NCBI GenBank assembly: GCA_026745465.1
Contig: JACYXH010000216.1
Location: 4,197,001 to 4,261,000 of the forward strand
Direction of reading: 5' to 3'
DNA length: 64,000 bases
Source of the DNA: Lota lota
Lineage: Eukaryota > Chordata > Actinopteri > Gadiformes > Lotidae
The notes under the pieces are model-generated. The model saw nothing but the letters and a program-made list of their open reading frames with translations. It had not been told where the DNA came from and did not search any database. Below are positions 1 through 16,475 of the stretch, piece by piece (positions within the stretch are counted from its first letter, which is position 1; the number at the start of each line of letters is the position of its first letter). A program made the translations under genes and the position numbers.

Positions 1-92
1 TGTGTTTGGAGGTTTTCGACCGGACGAGTCGCTCTGGGAGAAGGAAGAGGGGTTGCCAAGTCCCCCTCATGATTAGCCTCTCCAGCTGTCAT

Positions 93-241
<149 letters not shown>

Positions 242-890
242 ATTTATTTCTACAAAATATAATAATTTGAACGGACTTTAGACAATAGTGGAGTACACCG
301 CAGGTCAGCTCCTCTATATTTAGCTGTGTTTAGTTTAGTGACTTGACTCATTGCGTGTGTTTTTTTAGTAATGCTCAGCGGCCCACTCACTCATGCGTTG
401 ACCACTTAAATGCCAACGGTCAAGAGGTTGAGCGCAATTACAAACCCCGGGCGGCCTCACGGAGACTAGAGGGTCATTTCTGATGACATTTAGTTTCACA
501 CCTCTCTACAACCTTGTTACCCCGGGAGATTGACTTTACAAGCCAGTGAAGGTTGTACACGTCCACCTGAATGTGTGTGTGTGTCAACATGTTTGCACAA
601 TATCTTTGCATACTAGAAACTTGTTGACTGAGAGTGTCTGTCTGCGAATGAGTAAGAGTGTATGCGAGAGAGAGAGACAGAGAAAGAGATAGGTGGAGAG
701 ACAGCGTGAGTGAGAGTGATGCAGATTAGAGCGAGAAAGGGACAGAGACAGACAGAGACAGAGACTCTTCCAACCCTAAGGAAACAGGCCAGTGTTAGAC
801 ATCAAAGCAGCCGAAACCCCAAGAGACTTTCATTCACAGACACTGTTAATGCCAACCACTGTCCCTGGCTGGGCAGCCGGACACACACAT
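242..890. other. Unique non-coding block with a GA-rich stretch
   Basis: No coding signal or recognisable transposon was seen. Positions about 661-770 are purine-rich (GAGA/GACA) low-complexity sequence. The rest is ordinary mixed-composition DNA. Confidence 0.6.
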
Positions 891-891
891 G

Positions 892-937
<46 letters not shown>
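891..937. repeat. Short GC/AC microsatellite
   Basis: A short CG-alternating lead-in passes directly into about 18 AC units. It ends in AAGCACATTCACTC. Confidence 0.95.
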
Positions 938-938
<1 letters not shown>

Positions 939-1008
939 GCACATTCACTCACACACATTTCCAGACAGACAATTGCGATTGCATTCTAACACAAACTATC
1001 AGTTTTTC

Positions 1009-1330
1009 AATCTCCCCTCCATCCCCATCTCCTCTTCCTACCTCTATCTCTCCCCTCCCTCCATCTGACACTCTCTCCCCTCCCTCTCTCTTTCCCCCAT
1101 CCCTCTCCCTCCTCCATCCCTGTCTCTCTCCCCTCCCTCTGTCTCTCTCCCCCATCCCTCTCCCTCCTCCATCCCTGTCTCTCTCCCCTCCCTCTGTCTC
1201 TCTCCCCATCCCTCTCCCTCCTCCATCCCTGTCTCTTTCCCCTCCCTCTGTCTCTCTCCCCCATCCCTCTCCCTCCTCCATCCTGTCTCTCTCCCCCCCC
1301 TTCCATTCCTCTCTCTCTCTCTCCCCCTCC
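1009..1330. repeat. Pyrimidine-rich minisatellite, 54-55 bp unit
   Basis: Almost pure C/T on the plus strand. A unit beginning CATCCCTCTCCCTCC starts at 1098, 1153, 1207 and 1262, giving four copies with a period of 54-55 bp. The flanking C/T tract (1009-1097 and 1317-1330) is less regular. Gly-Glu-Arg-rich minus-strand reading frames here are translations of the repeat, not a gene. Confidence 0.93.
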
Positions 1331-2340
1331 ACCGCTGACCTAATTCTGGGAGTGGCAGCGGTCCTCTCCCATCACGCGCAGTCCTTTCCAATTACCAGAC
1401 AGGTAGCCTGGGATCTCCTCACGCTATCTACCCCCAAAACTCACGGAGCACTTCCCCTAGCGTCTGGGGAAGAAGCCAGGTGATGTCTGAAGTATTACAA
1501 CACATGGAGAAACAAAGACGAACCAAAGGTCTTTTCATTTTCCTTTTCAATAATGTGTGGAATTGTGTTGTCTCGTGGAATTTCCATATCACATAATATA
1601 TAAAACGTTACATGTTGAGAAAAAAGAGAAAAAGCTTACGGAGAAAGTGAGACAAGAGAGAACATGTTTTTAGAGGATGATAGAGACAAGAGTGAGAGAG
1701 AATTAAGTTAAATGAACACGCATTCTATCCATATAGCCATCTTTCAGCCCTATATAGTTATGTCACTGTAATTATGTCTGAAGAGGGTCTTAGGAAGCTT
1801 ACTACACATTTAATTAAATCAGCAGAATATCTGGATCTAGCTGTCAGATGTGAGGACTTTCAAGGATTGTAAAACTGAGTGTGGCATTGTATTCCAAGGA
1901 GAAAGGATGAAAATTGTTTCTATGGCTAAACTTTTCCACAATCCAGTCGGATCCTAGGGTTTAATAGAAAGAACCCTGTCACCGACCACACCCACAATAT
2001 TCATTATAATTAAAGTTAGGTTTTTCTTACCTTTTGGGAGGCTCGGGTTAGGAGGTGTCATCAAATGTTGCCCTTGAAGCCCTGTGAGACTGTTACTGTG
2101 ATTAAGGGCTTCACAAACAAAATTTACTTGACATGCGACATTTCATTAGTTTACTAGTTAATATACATGGTGCCAATACTCGTATATACCTATATATAGT
2201 TATTTTATAAGGACTAAGCCACAAAGGGGTGTCTCGTTATTTGAAAATAATGTACGATGTGGTGATGGTGACATGGCTGAGGCGAAAACACGGTTGCTTT
2301 TACCCACTGAAGTACAGTACATTATTTTCCAAAAACGAGA
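1331..2340. other. Unique non-coding block
   Basis: Moderately AT-rich sequence with scattered purine-rich patches at about 1618-1700. No open frame, splice-bounded exon or known repeat was recognised. Confidence 0.55.
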
Positions 2341-2362
2341 CCCCCCCCCCCCCCCCCCCCCC
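2341..2362. repeat. Poly-C run, about 22 bp
   Basis: A homopolymer of 22 C, followed by GCCGTGG. Runs of this kind are prone to length error in sequencing. Confidence 0.97.
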
Positions 2363-3222
<860 letters not shown>

Positions 3223-3717
3223 CCTAAGTAAAGGGTGGGGGATAAACAAGGGCAACTAAGGTTCTTCCCAGACCAGGGTATCTTCTCTTGCGGGGTCAGT
3301 CTTTGGACAGGGCCTGCAGAGGGGGAAACACAATACAGCAGACGTCAGTCGATCAGTTGTCAATCCAGGGAAAAGGGGTTAGCTGGCGCTAGCTTCCTTA
3401 GATCCTCTTGTCCGTTAGGGAGTCCTCCACACACAAGTCATCTCACATAATCCACTATGTTCTTTCTTCATCAAAATGTTCAGCCAGCGGCCGCTTACCA
3501 TTGTTCCTGGATTACCAGCTCCCACACCTCCCCATACGGTTGTCGCTGGCAGGCTTAAGTAGGCCAGGAGTTGATTGCTACACCCAGGCCTGCAGCAGCT
3601 GTGAGTGATAACACTGATTACCCACCACCTTTCCCAACTGCATTCTACCTGCAGGTCTGTGCTGTCCGTTCTCAGCCCTTTGGGGGCGCTGAGGTTAGCC
3701 TGGTCCTCCACAACATG
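3223..3717. other. Unique non-coding block
   Basis: Balanced-composition sequence with several stop-interrupted short frames. A frame runs into the AC array downstream but has no recognisable protein in its unique part. Confidence 0.5.
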
Positions 3718-3736
3718 CACACACACACAGTTACAG

Positions 3737-3773
<37 letters not shown>

Positions 3774-3791
3774 CATACAGGAACACACTAC

Positions 3792-3823
<32 letters not shown>

Positions 3824-4080
3824 TGTACACAGGAACACACACACTCACATACAGACTTGTACACAGGAACACAAACACAGGTACGTGCGCATGCACACAC
3901 ACGTATACAAAGGCACATGTTCACACACGCACAGACATATTCACTTTAGATAATCATGCACGCATACACATATGCACACACGCATACACGCCCACACACA
4001 CACACACAAACATGTACACAGGAACACAAACACACACACACACACACACACAAACGTATAGACAGGAACACACACACGTT
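3718..4080. repeat. Compound AC minisatellite with a higher-order unit
   Basis: AC runs are broken repeatedly by a related insert reading about CATGTACACAGGAACACA. It is seen near 3770, 3823, 3855, 4012 and, as a variant, 4055. The array therefore has a higher-order structure of AC blocks plus inserts rather than simple slippage. His/Thr and Cys/Val frames are artefacts. Confidence 0.93.
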
Positions 4081-4379
4081 TTACCGTGCTAAAGCGAAAA
4101 CACCCTTATCCTTCAAACCACATCCAGATCCTGTCATTACAATGCTAATCACGACATTTGTGTGTTGGTGTTTGTTAAGCGCATGAATAATCAGAATCAC
4201 TTGATTTATATGTTGAGGGGGAGAGGCGGCTGTGCCTAACCTGACGAGAATATCTGCAGCTGGTTCACATGGGAGACTCCTCTCCAACCTCTTTCACCCA
4301 ACAGTCCCCGTGGACCCAAGCCACAGCTCCAAATCACTAAATACTAACGCGGCCGAAGGTGTTGTTATACCGATTAATA

Positions 4380-4520
4380 GGCAAAGGTGCTACGTTATTG
4401 AAAAGAATGCAGACCAGTGTAAAATCAGGATCAAGAATTCATCAATTTATGAATTTATGAATTCTTGATCCTGATTTTCCAAGGGTCTGCATTATTTTTC
4501 AATAAGGTAACACTTTTGCC
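4380..4520. repeat. Inverted repeat, 63-64 bp arms, about 14 bp loop
   Basis: The left arm 4380-4442 is the reverse complement of 4457-4520 with about eight differences (three in the outer third, one indel with an adjacent change, three near mid-arm). The inner 22 bp are perfect, from AAAATCAGGATC to GAATTCAT. The loop is AT-rich. It may be a foldback element or small MITE. A transcribed version could form a long hairpin RNA. I do not recognise it as a known microRNA. Confidence 0.9.
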
Positions 4521-6209
4521 TTTTATCAGTTTGGAATCAATGTGCTACAGTTCCAACATTAACAGCAACGGTCAAATACAACTATCAACCAGATGTTTCC
4601 TTGACAAAGGAAATATGCTCAAAGCGCAGAATAAGTCAATAAAAAAACAAATACGACTAATTAAAAAACTATCATATTGTTGAATATACAGATTAAAGTA
4701 ACTAATGTTTTATTATTGTTGGTAACTGTGGAATTAGCGTAATAAGCCACTAAACATTTTGTGGAATTGATAGATTGGATAAATTACCGAAAAACACAAC
4801 AATAATAGATCAATAAATCAGCAAATCCTTATTTCATGGTGGATTTGTTAAATAAAACATCTAACCCTTTCATGCACAGATGAAAGTGTTTTTATGTAAC
4901 CTAATCAGCTATATGTCTCCTAGCCCATATACATTACATGTGCCTGTATGCACTATTGTAATATAATGCACTATATTTGACCTTTACTTCATCACCCCTT
5001 GGTTGCATGTGAACTGTGTATTAGAGTAATTTATTTTAACTCATGACCTATACTGTAATGGACAATGACTAATGAGGAGATTCATTGAAATTCATGAACC
5101 CATTTTATTGTTGCTTTGTGTTCATACTGGAAATCCCAGAAATATGTCATTTTTCTGTATTAACCTTTGTATACTATATTTGTATATACATACTTAAAAT
5201 GGTTAATTTCTAAGATGGGTTTCTCTGAACATCGATTTAACATGACTTTCCACAAGACAGTACCAAGGTGATGTTTTGGTATTTTTGTAAATGAATGCGC
5301 CCTTGTGCAGCCCTTACCAAATCATAATTTTCCACAGTAGACATCAAGTTGAAGGGGACAATCCGTTTGGCACGGAAGGTACACAGGATCAAGTGGATTA
5401 CTGTAAATTCTGATGAATCTGCGGCTTTTTAATTCATCCCACAATCAATAGAAACATTCACAATGCCAATTTATCTTTTGCTTATTCTGAACCTTATTCT
5501 TTTGAATATTGGAGGTGTGGCCAGGACATATCTAACACAAATACAATGTGATAGATCAAGTGAAGGCGTATACTACCGTTTCTTTCCTAGACAAACTACA
5601 GCCCTTAGTCAGAGTTACAGTCTCGGAGGGTTCAACAGACCCACATTATACGACACCCCCATCCTTCAAGCTTCTCAAGCACAGGGCTTGAAGGAGAAAC
5701 TCTCAGTTTACCAAGAGGGAAGAAACTTCTAGAAGGAATACAGAAGACAGATCCCTCTGTCCACAGAGGGCTAGGAGTGCCATAGAGGCTGAATGGACAG
5801 AAAACATGTTTAGATCAGCTATTATGCAGCTCATTTGCTAATTCTCATCACTTTGTTTATCTCGGTCCTGTGAAAGAATCTCGGGAGAAGGAAGTCTGTA
5901 CTCCTTGCCATATGTATGCAAGTAGATCTAATACAGGTCTTCTAACAGGCCTGATTAGGATCCCACACTAGAATCTGACCAAACATCACCTCTTGATTCT
6001 GGTTTAATTCTGTAAAGAAAAACTATCCAATTTTACTCCTGGTATCACATAAGCCCTGTTCCCGCCCACATTCAGCGCCTGTGGAAAAATATGCTAATAA
6101 ACAATAGTAGGCCTATTTGTATTTAAATATAATTCCTTTGTGTTGATTCTACATTAATTCTGTGATTTAACATTCAAATAGCCATTATTACAAGGTTCAG
6201 TCTTGAGAA
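4521..6209. other. AT-rich non-coding block
   Basis: AT-rich, with many short A/T runs and no supported gene. One short ATG frame at 5463-5732 (89 codons) starts with a hydrophobic stretch (MPIYLLLILNLILLNIGG), but the rest is featureless and no homologue is recognised. I treat it as chance. Confidence 0.5.
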
Positions 6210-6299
6210 AAAAGTGATTAATTGCAATTAATCACAGCATATTGTGTTATTAATTAGTAAAAAAAAAAAATCGAAAAAAGAATCTATCAACAGCCCTAA
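6210..6299 (-). mobile_element. hAT-like non-autonomous element end (fragment)
   Basis: Read on the minus strand this starts TTAGGGCTGTTGATAG, passes a T-rich stretch and ends near a perfect 22 bp palindrome at 6214-6235 (arm GTGATTAATTG). TAGGGCTGT ends followed by GATTAAT-type palindromes resemble hAT-family MITEs I know from fish. The assignment is from memory of the terminal pattern, and only one end is visible. Confidence 0.4.
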
Positions 6300-6991
6300 T
6301 AAAAATAAAAATAAATCTGTGATATTTTCAGTTGCTAAACATTGTCGCTTTACATAAAAAAAAAGGCAGCAGATAATGTGCCTTGAGAAACAAACTAAAT
6401 CAAAAAAAGTAGAAAGGCAACACAATCAGAGGCTCAGAATGGGTTTTATTACATTTTGTCGTTTATTTCCTGGAAATATCCACAACAAGAGAGACCATGT
6501 AGATAAAAACTCCATGGTGTTTGATCTTCGTTGTTACCAAAATGGTTGTCTGTTTTATTTTTACAGTTGTAGAGAACAGAGTGGAAGAAAAGTATTATTT
6601 CCTATGTGTTGTCGAACCGATTAAACAACATAATAATTTCTAAAATAAGAGTACCCTATAAATGAGAGTGACAGATAAAAGTAGATGACCTACTTCAGGG
6701 CATCACCTTGTCAAAACTGAGTTGATTATTGTGGGTGTCGTGAAGGGAATGGAGTATATTTGGGTCATGAGTATGGATCGTTGTTCTATAGACACCCACT
6801 TATACTTTCAGAATTTTAATAGATCTGAAAGAATGGGTTCATTTTGACTGGAGGAGTTTATTTGGTGGAGAAAACTATAGTTCCACATTATTACAGAGGT
6901 AGATTTTGTTTCACTAGCGCTCTGTGTCCAATTCGTATTTATAGTAGCTACCACTTTGGGCTTACACACTCGATTTAGGCCCCCCTACACA
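6300..6991. other. AT-rich non-coding block
   Basis: AT-rich sequence with no recognisable gene or intact transposon. Short frames on both strands are rich in Lys, Phe and Leu, as expected by chance. Confidence 0.5.
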
Positions 6992-7049
6992 ACACACACA
7001 CACACACACACACACCACACACCCCTCCCCCCCCCCCCCACACACACAC
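6992..7049. repeat. Interrupted AC / poly-C microsatellite
   Basis: About 12 AC units, then CCACACACCCCTCC, a poly-C run of about 14 and a short AC run. Confidence 0.95.
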
Positions 7050-7633
7050 GTATCAATTCCCTTCGCAGTTTTCCCCCACGGAGGATCAATATGTTTCATT
7101 AGTTTTTTCACATCCTCTGTTCACCTGCTTCTCTACACTACAAAAACAACAGACAACACAGCACACAGCCATGGCAGACATCCAGAATTTTATTTATAGA
7201 TATCAAAGAGCCCTGTTCTCATCTGCTTCCCCAGATTTCAACCGGTGTGTCATGTGACCTAGATCTACCGTACATCCCCCACCTTTTATGGCGTAGATCA
7301 ACATTGTGATCAAAACTAACAATATCTCCTCTTCTTTTTTCTTATGTCGTACACGGACTGTAGGTAAAACATGAGCCAATTCCACATTGTAGCCAGCGAT
7401 AGAGGAGGAGACAGGAAATATAGTTAATGTATTCCAGTTTGGACAGCATCCAAGTGCATCCTGGATGTGTTTCCATATCCAATATATCTACACACGGGAA
7501 CCTTGTCTAGTTGGAAATCATATAGGGCCCTCACAGTTCTCATGTTAGCCAGGAAAACAGCCATGCAGGATCTTAGAAGTGTGTCTGGCCTGTTTGGATC
7601 TTTTCAGTTTTGATTTAAAACCGAATATCCCTT
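7050..7633. other. Unique non-coding block
   Basis: Mixed-composition sequence without coding signal. It borders the MITE at 7634. Confidence 0.5.
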
Positions 7634-7977
7634 TTAAAAAGGTGCTGTAGGTAAGATTCGAGAGTAGTGAAGAGAGCAGAAAAGATCATAAGAAAGCAAG
7701 ATTTTGAAACGAAACAACCAACAACAAAAAACATCCCGTCCCGCTCTGCTCCCTCCCTCCCTCCCTATGTTTCTCGATCATTGATAAATGTTGCATTTCA
7801 CGCACCTCTGATTGACAGGCAATGTTCATTTTTCAAAACCAATCAGGGAAGAGATGCCCTGAACGGTCATAAATCACCTACAAACTAACTTGGTTCATAC
7901 AAAGTCATGCAGTCAACTCAAAATGGATATTGTCACAGCGTATATCCCTCACTGAATCGTACCTACAGCATCTTTAA
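7634..7977. mobile_element. TTAA-flanked MITE, 344 bp (family A)
   Basis: Both ends carry TTAA, and the termini are inverted. The left end reads AAGGTGCTGTAGGTAAGATTC; the right end, reverse complemented, reads AAGATGCTGTAGGTACGATTC. The interior contains TGATTGACAGGCAATG and CAAAACCAATCAGGG. TTAA target duplications are typical of piggyBac-like elements. There is no transposase ORF, so it is non-autonomous. A related single terminus occurs at about 22933-22956. Confidence 0.82.
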
Positions 7978-8056
7978 TAACAATTTCCCCTGGGGTTTTA
8001 TTCACATTTATCTCCAACCATCTTGAACACATGTTGTAAATTTGTATTCATGTTTC

Positions 8057-8315
8057 GGTAACCCTTTATACTAAGGGTACATAATGAACCATTAATTAAC
8101 ACCAGTTAAAGCAGTAATACACATTAATATATAGCATTAGCAAATGGGTTAGGGTTAACCCATAACCCGAAATCTATAAAATAATGTATAAATTAATACC
8201 TTAGTTAACATGAACACTATTAGTAAACACGAACACCTTTAGTAAATGATAACTAGACCATTAGTTAACTGTTTATTAATAAATGAACTAATGTACCCTT
8301 ATTGTAAAGTGTTAC
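8057..8315. mobile_element. MITE with GGTAACnCTTTA termini, 259 bp
   Basis: The left end GGTAACCCTTTATACTAAGG is inverted at the right end, which reads CCTTATTGTAAAGTGTTAC. The interior is built from TTAGTTAAC/TTAATTAAC-like segments (ACCATTAATTAAC, CCATTAGTTAACTG). The terminal pattern matches a class of short fish DNA elements I recognise. No transposase is encoded. Confidence 0.8.
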
Positions 8316-10417
<2,102 letters not shown>

Positions 10418-10454
10418 CCCCCCCCCCCCCCTCCCCTCCCCCCCCCCCCCCCCC
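10418..10454. repeat. Poly-C tract with two T interruptions
   Basis: A 37 bp C-rich run interrupted by single T bases near 10432 and 10437. Confidence 0.96.
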
Positions 10455-11094
10455 AGGCCTGCGGTGGTATCTGGTCACACTTCAAGAGGCTCATCCTCTA
10501 TCGATACAGAGCGCGGTCAGTGGGAATGGACAAAGGATTGTGCAGAGACAAGCAAGCCATGTTGAAGGGTGTAGAGCCTTCACAACTACACTCTTAACAC
10601 GTGTGTACATGCGTACGCACACACACCCATAAGAGTTACTCCTACGGTGATTGTACATTGTACATTGTGAGTCTTGTGGGCCTGCCCTTGGAAACAGGAT
10701 TGCCAGCGATTCGTTTTTGTCTCGACTCACAGTAGTTCCATTTCCTTCACTACTGGGGGGCATGGTGGAGTAAGGATGGGGAAGGAGAAGGGGGAGTTGG
10801 GACGGCTTGCTAGGGTTAACTCTAGGGTTAAAGGTCGAGAACAATCCAGTAGGCTCCGAGGGACATGTAGTGCTGTCGTTTAGCAGCAATGTCAAGTTAC
10901 AAGAGAACAGGGAAAACGTTGAGCACACAGCCAGCAGCCAGTGTGACACACAGACTGAGAGACAGACAGACAGAGCGAGAGAGAAAAAGAGAGAGAGAGC
11001 GCAAATACAGCCATTTTTCTCCCCTCAACCTGCTTTCAGCAACTATTACAAACTCAAGTTTCATATCTTTTCGACACCGCACCAGACGCTGTGA
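10455..11094. other. Unique block with GA-rich patch
   Basis: Mixed-composition DNA. About 10958-11000 is purine-rich (ACAGACAGAGCGAGAGAG). No gene was recognised. Confidence 0.5.
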
Positions 11095-11335
11095 ACGGTT
11101 CATTTTTTGTCCATCTATTCTCTCTACTGTTTCCCTGGCTCCCCGCCGGAGCCTTGCGATGCGATGCGAGACACAAAAGGAAATTGCTGTGGCGTAAATA
11201 AGTCACATGATTTCAGCGGTGCGGTAATGTGTTTCTAATGACCATCTTGGAAATGAGAAATCCTCTCATATTAAGCCGAGGTAATTAACAATGGGGAAAT
11301 AAAGAACTGACAACCCCGGCGCTGAGACAATACAG
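11095..11335. other. CNE-like unique block
   Basis: Non-repetitive, balanced-composition sequence with dense regulatory-type words: TAAATAAGTCACATG, CTAATGACCATC, GGTAATTAACAATGGGG and TTCTAATGA. Such homeodomain-like words in repeat-free islands are typical of vertebrate conserved non-coding elements, but conservation was not tested. Confidence 0.3.
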
Positions 11336-11343
11336 GGGTGGTG

Positions 11344-11802
<459 letters not shown>

Positions 11803-11830
11803 GGGGGGGGGGGGGGGGGGGGGGGGGGGG
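11803..11830. repeat. Poly-G run, about 28 bp
   Basis: An uninterrupted run of 28 G on the plus strand, followed by CGTTACGTGAG. It can form a G-quadruplex. Exact length is uncertain, as for any long homopolymer. Confidence 0.97.
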
Positions 11831-12271
11831 CGTTACGTGAGTCAATGTATTGGAATTGTCTGGTCGAGGAATAGTACATTGTAGTACACACTGTTCTTTG
11901 TGTGTTATGCCAGGCTTTAGCTGTGGCTTGTCTATTATTTTGCTGCAACCAAGCCACGATAAACATTTCAAACAAAATGTTGATACTGTTTTAGAAAATA
12001 TGACCCCACCCTTGTTCATTTTTGAAAGGCTGTATTGTGGTTTGTTTTGTTCTTTATACCAACTTTATGCCTTCTCCCAATTTCCGTGCCCTTCCTGTTT
12101 TCCCAGTGGCTTGTGGGTAGTTTTATTTGTGTTTTAATTTCACTCTGTTCCTGCTCTGCCTGACTCCTCCTTATTTCATGGCTGCAGGGACTGGAAATAA
12201 TCCATTCAAAATGTTCACATTCTCCCCTTCCTCCTCTTTGCTGTTATTTTTCAGCATCAAGTTGCCGGAAT
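11831..12271. other. Unique non-coding block
   Basis: T-rich mixed sequence. Short frames on both strands read partly into the poly-G run. No gene was recognised. Confidence 0.5.
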
Positions 12272-12325
12272 ACGCAAACAGAATATAAATGTGTCTTTCT
12301 GAAACATTTATATGTTCTGTTTGCG
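12272..12325. repeat. Short inverted repeat (hairpin)
   Basis: ACGCAAACAGAATATAAATG pairs with CATTTATATGTTCTGTTTGC (12305-12324), with one extra base in the right arm and a loop of about 13 bases. It abuts the GT array directly. Confidence 0.8.
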
Positions 12326-12329
12326 TGTG

Positions 12330-12368
<39 letters not shown>

Positions 12369-12386
12369 GTGTGTGTGTGCATGTGA
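12325..12386. repeat. Interrupted GT microsatellite
   Basis: GT units interrupted by GC at three points, about 60 bp in all. The interruptions suggest an older, more stable array. Confidence 0.95.
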
Positions 12387-12568
12387 GTCTACTAGGCAAT
12401 AATAATTGGAATACTTAATTGTCAGGAAAGGTTTAGACACCCCCCGGTCATCACATGTGTTTTATGTGAGATGAAGCTTCTTCCTCTAGATACTTAAATT
12501 CTCGCTCTTTAAGTATCTACTCGTGAGAGGCTGCCTTGCACTCTGCCCTTCTCTCTTTTATTTACAGG
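12387..12568. other. Unique block with a small inverted motif
   Basis: It contains TAGATACTTAAATTC and, 15-20 bp later, the near inverse CTTTAAGTATCTAC, a short imperfect hairpin at about 12487-12520. Nothing else stands out. Confidence 0.45.
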
Positions 12569-12760
12569 CGGGCAGGGTAGTGTGGTGGCTAGGTTTGACT
12601 CCCAGCCGCAGTGTACAGGGTTTGATTCGCCCAGTGTCTGCAGCCTCACCTGTGGGCATCTTTGAGCAAGATGCCCTAACCCCTACCCGCTAAGTAATGA
12701 CATGTATCTGAATTCACTAAGTTCACGCTAAGTTGCGGGGAATATAAGCATCTGGCTAAA
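12569..12760 (+). mobile_element. tRNA-derived SINE copy, plus strand
   Basis: The head contains GTGGTGGCTAGG (A-box-like) and GGTTTGATTCGCCC (B-box-like). The core is TTTGAGCAAGATGCCCTAAC followed by TAATGACATGTATCTG. The tail is degenerate: AAGCATCTGGCTAAA. The element is nearly full length. Confidence 0.88.
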
Positions 12761-13613
12761 CCACAAAGAAGAAGAATAGCGAATAGTGTTTAAATGAAAG
12801 TCACTCTTCACCCTTCTCTGACACATTTACTAAGTTGCTAGAATGGATACAAATATAACACAAACAACAGCACAACAGGCTTGAATGAAGCACTGCTACG
12901 CCAGTGACGATCCGGAGAGTAGGAGTACAGAATGTGCTTCAGTTCCAGCTTCTTATCGCCTATTATTCTGTGACGTGGTTGAGAGTTTAAATCTCAAAGG
13001 CTGGGTCAGTGACTCGCCTACCGCGGTGGGCGTTGCCTAATATGAGTCGTCGATAAGCGGCCAGATTTATTTGAGAAGTCTTTTGTTTAATCATGATCGT
13101 TTCCTCCTACTCAGCAAGGATCCCTTTCCTCCACAATCAGAGACTTCATACCATGTTTTTTTTTTTTTTTTGTAGCACGGGATGACGTGTGGAGTCTTAC
13201 ACGGTTCCACCAGCCGCCACTGAGCACCGAGCCATTACAGCCGTTGGGGGTTAAGTGTCCTAATCAGGAGAACCTCAGCAGCTGCTGTTTCAGGAAGCGA
13301 AAGAGTAGAGTTCTCTCGCTCTCACACACACACACTGATGTTTTTATTGTTTGCTCATAGTGGTGGTGGTGGTGGTGGCGACAGAAAGCGGGTGACCTTC
13401 CGGTCGCAGGGCCAATCAAACCCATTCTCTATCGCTTTAGATTACTGCTGCTCACAGCAACAAGCCGCAGACCCTCCACCCCACCCGCACCCCCCACTGC
13501 AGGTAGACGTGACGCCAAAGTGACCTTGTGTGGATGGCAAAGAAGGAAACACGATACCGCCGTGTACCTGTTCTCTACACAGTTGGCATCCACTGGGTGC
13601 TGCTTTCAGTTCA
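12761..13613. other. Unique block, CNE-like in its middle
   Basis: About 12960-13140 is non-repetitive, with words such as GATAAGCGGCCAGATTTATT and TTTAATCATGATCG that look regulatory. There is a poly-T of about 16 at 13156-13171 and a (GGT)6-like stretch at about 13359-13378. No gene was recognised and conservation is untested. Confidence 0.4.
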
Positions 13614-13696
13614 GTGTGTGTGCGTGTGCGTGTGCGTGTGCGTGCGTGCGTGCGTGCGTGCGTGTGTGTGTGTGCGTGTGTGTGTGTGTGTGTGTC
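13614..13696. repeat. GT/GC compound microsatellite
   Basis: GTGTGC repeats, then about six GTGC units, then GT units. Alternating purine-pyrimidine throughout, so strongly Z-DNA prone. Confidence 0.95.
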
Positions 13697-14012
13697 TAGC
13701 CATTCACACTTCAATGTGGACGCACATGACATGCGTGCAGGAAAGTTTAACATTAACGTTAAAAACAAAGTAGAGTAGAAGCGCTTCTTCAGTTCCCAGC
13801 TGCATTTATTTAGATTGCTATAAATAAACAAACATGCATCTTGTATTGGTATATTAATGGATGTAAAAAATTACTTTTTTTATTGGCATTTATGTTGTAG
13901 ATTTAAATGAATATGCAAGGAGCGCATATTCACTTTGGAGAGTGAACCGACTCAACTGTTCCTGATTATTTCACATCATTGGTCGCGATGCCAATTTCAA
14001 TTTAAACACGCC

Positions 14013-14014
<2 letters not shown>
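13697..14014. other. Unique non-coding block
   Basis: Mixed, partly AT-rich sequence. It includes CATTAACGTTAAAAAC near 13750. No gene was recognised. Confidence 0.45.
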
Positions 14015-14048
<34 letters not shown>

Positions 14049-14066
14049 TGCGTGTGTGTGTGTGTT
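14015..14066. repeat. GT microsatellite, interrupted
   Basis: About 15 GT units, then TTTGTGC, then more GT units. Confidence 0.94.
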
Positions 14067-15898
<1,832 letters not shown>

Positions 15899-15960
15899 AT
15901 ATATTCTATATATATAATATATATATATACTACTATTTCTTTCGAAATAGTAGTAGAATA
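15899..15960. repeat. AT-rich repeat with hairpin
   Basis: A TATATA-type tract leads into a hairpin whose arm ACTACTATTTC is mirrored by GAAATAGTAGT, with a loop of about 4 bp. Confidence 0.8.
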
Positions 15961-16166
15961 CATCGCTCAGGCAATTTTTATACCATTCAGGATTTTCTCC
16001 ACAAGGTTTCTTCCCGCTAACTAATTTAAGGCTACACTAACACTGTCTACATGTACAAGGACCATGTAGCGTGTACTGAAGACTCCACCCAAGGACAGCT
16101 CTCTGGAAGCTACATGGCATCATGGTTTAGTATTCCCATTGAAAGACTTCATAGGTGTTCTTGGAG
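15961..16166. other. Unique non-coding block
   Basis: Short unique stretch with no gene recognised. Confidence 0.4.
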
Positions 16167-16172
16167 CGAGAG

Positions 16173-16205
<33 letters not shown>
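16167..16205. repeat. (GA)n microsatellite
   Basis: GCGAGAGAGC followed by about 14 GA units and an A-rich end. Confidence 0.95.
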
Positions 16206-16208
<3 letters not shown>

Positions 16209-16475
16209 CAGATTCCATGAAGCTCTGAGCCGATAGAGACTTACAACCACCCATCTGAAGGGCCAGCGTGAGGCACAAGCAGAAGAAAATCCCATTTCCC
16301 ACGTTTTTCCTGAACATGGAACTGAGATGGCAGCGCTACAAGGTCTGAGATGAATGGAAGTACATCCAGGGGATCAGATTATCCCGACTGGATTAGGGAT
16401 TGGGACTCGGGAGGAACTGCTGAAGGTGGGAAGTTCAGGAGAAGCTCTTGTACGAGCTCTGCTGCTGACTAGCAT

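Noticed and set aside
710-1483. 257-codon reading frame rich in Ser, Pro, Leu and His-Thr
   Set aside because: It runs through an AC array and the 55 bp pyrimidine minisatellite, and its composition simply reflects those repeats. Its first 60 and last 40 residues match nothing I know.
4380-4520. Calling the hairpin a microRNA gene
   Set aside because: The stem is long and AT-rich and no known mature microRNA sequence was recognised, so it is listed only as an inverted repeat.
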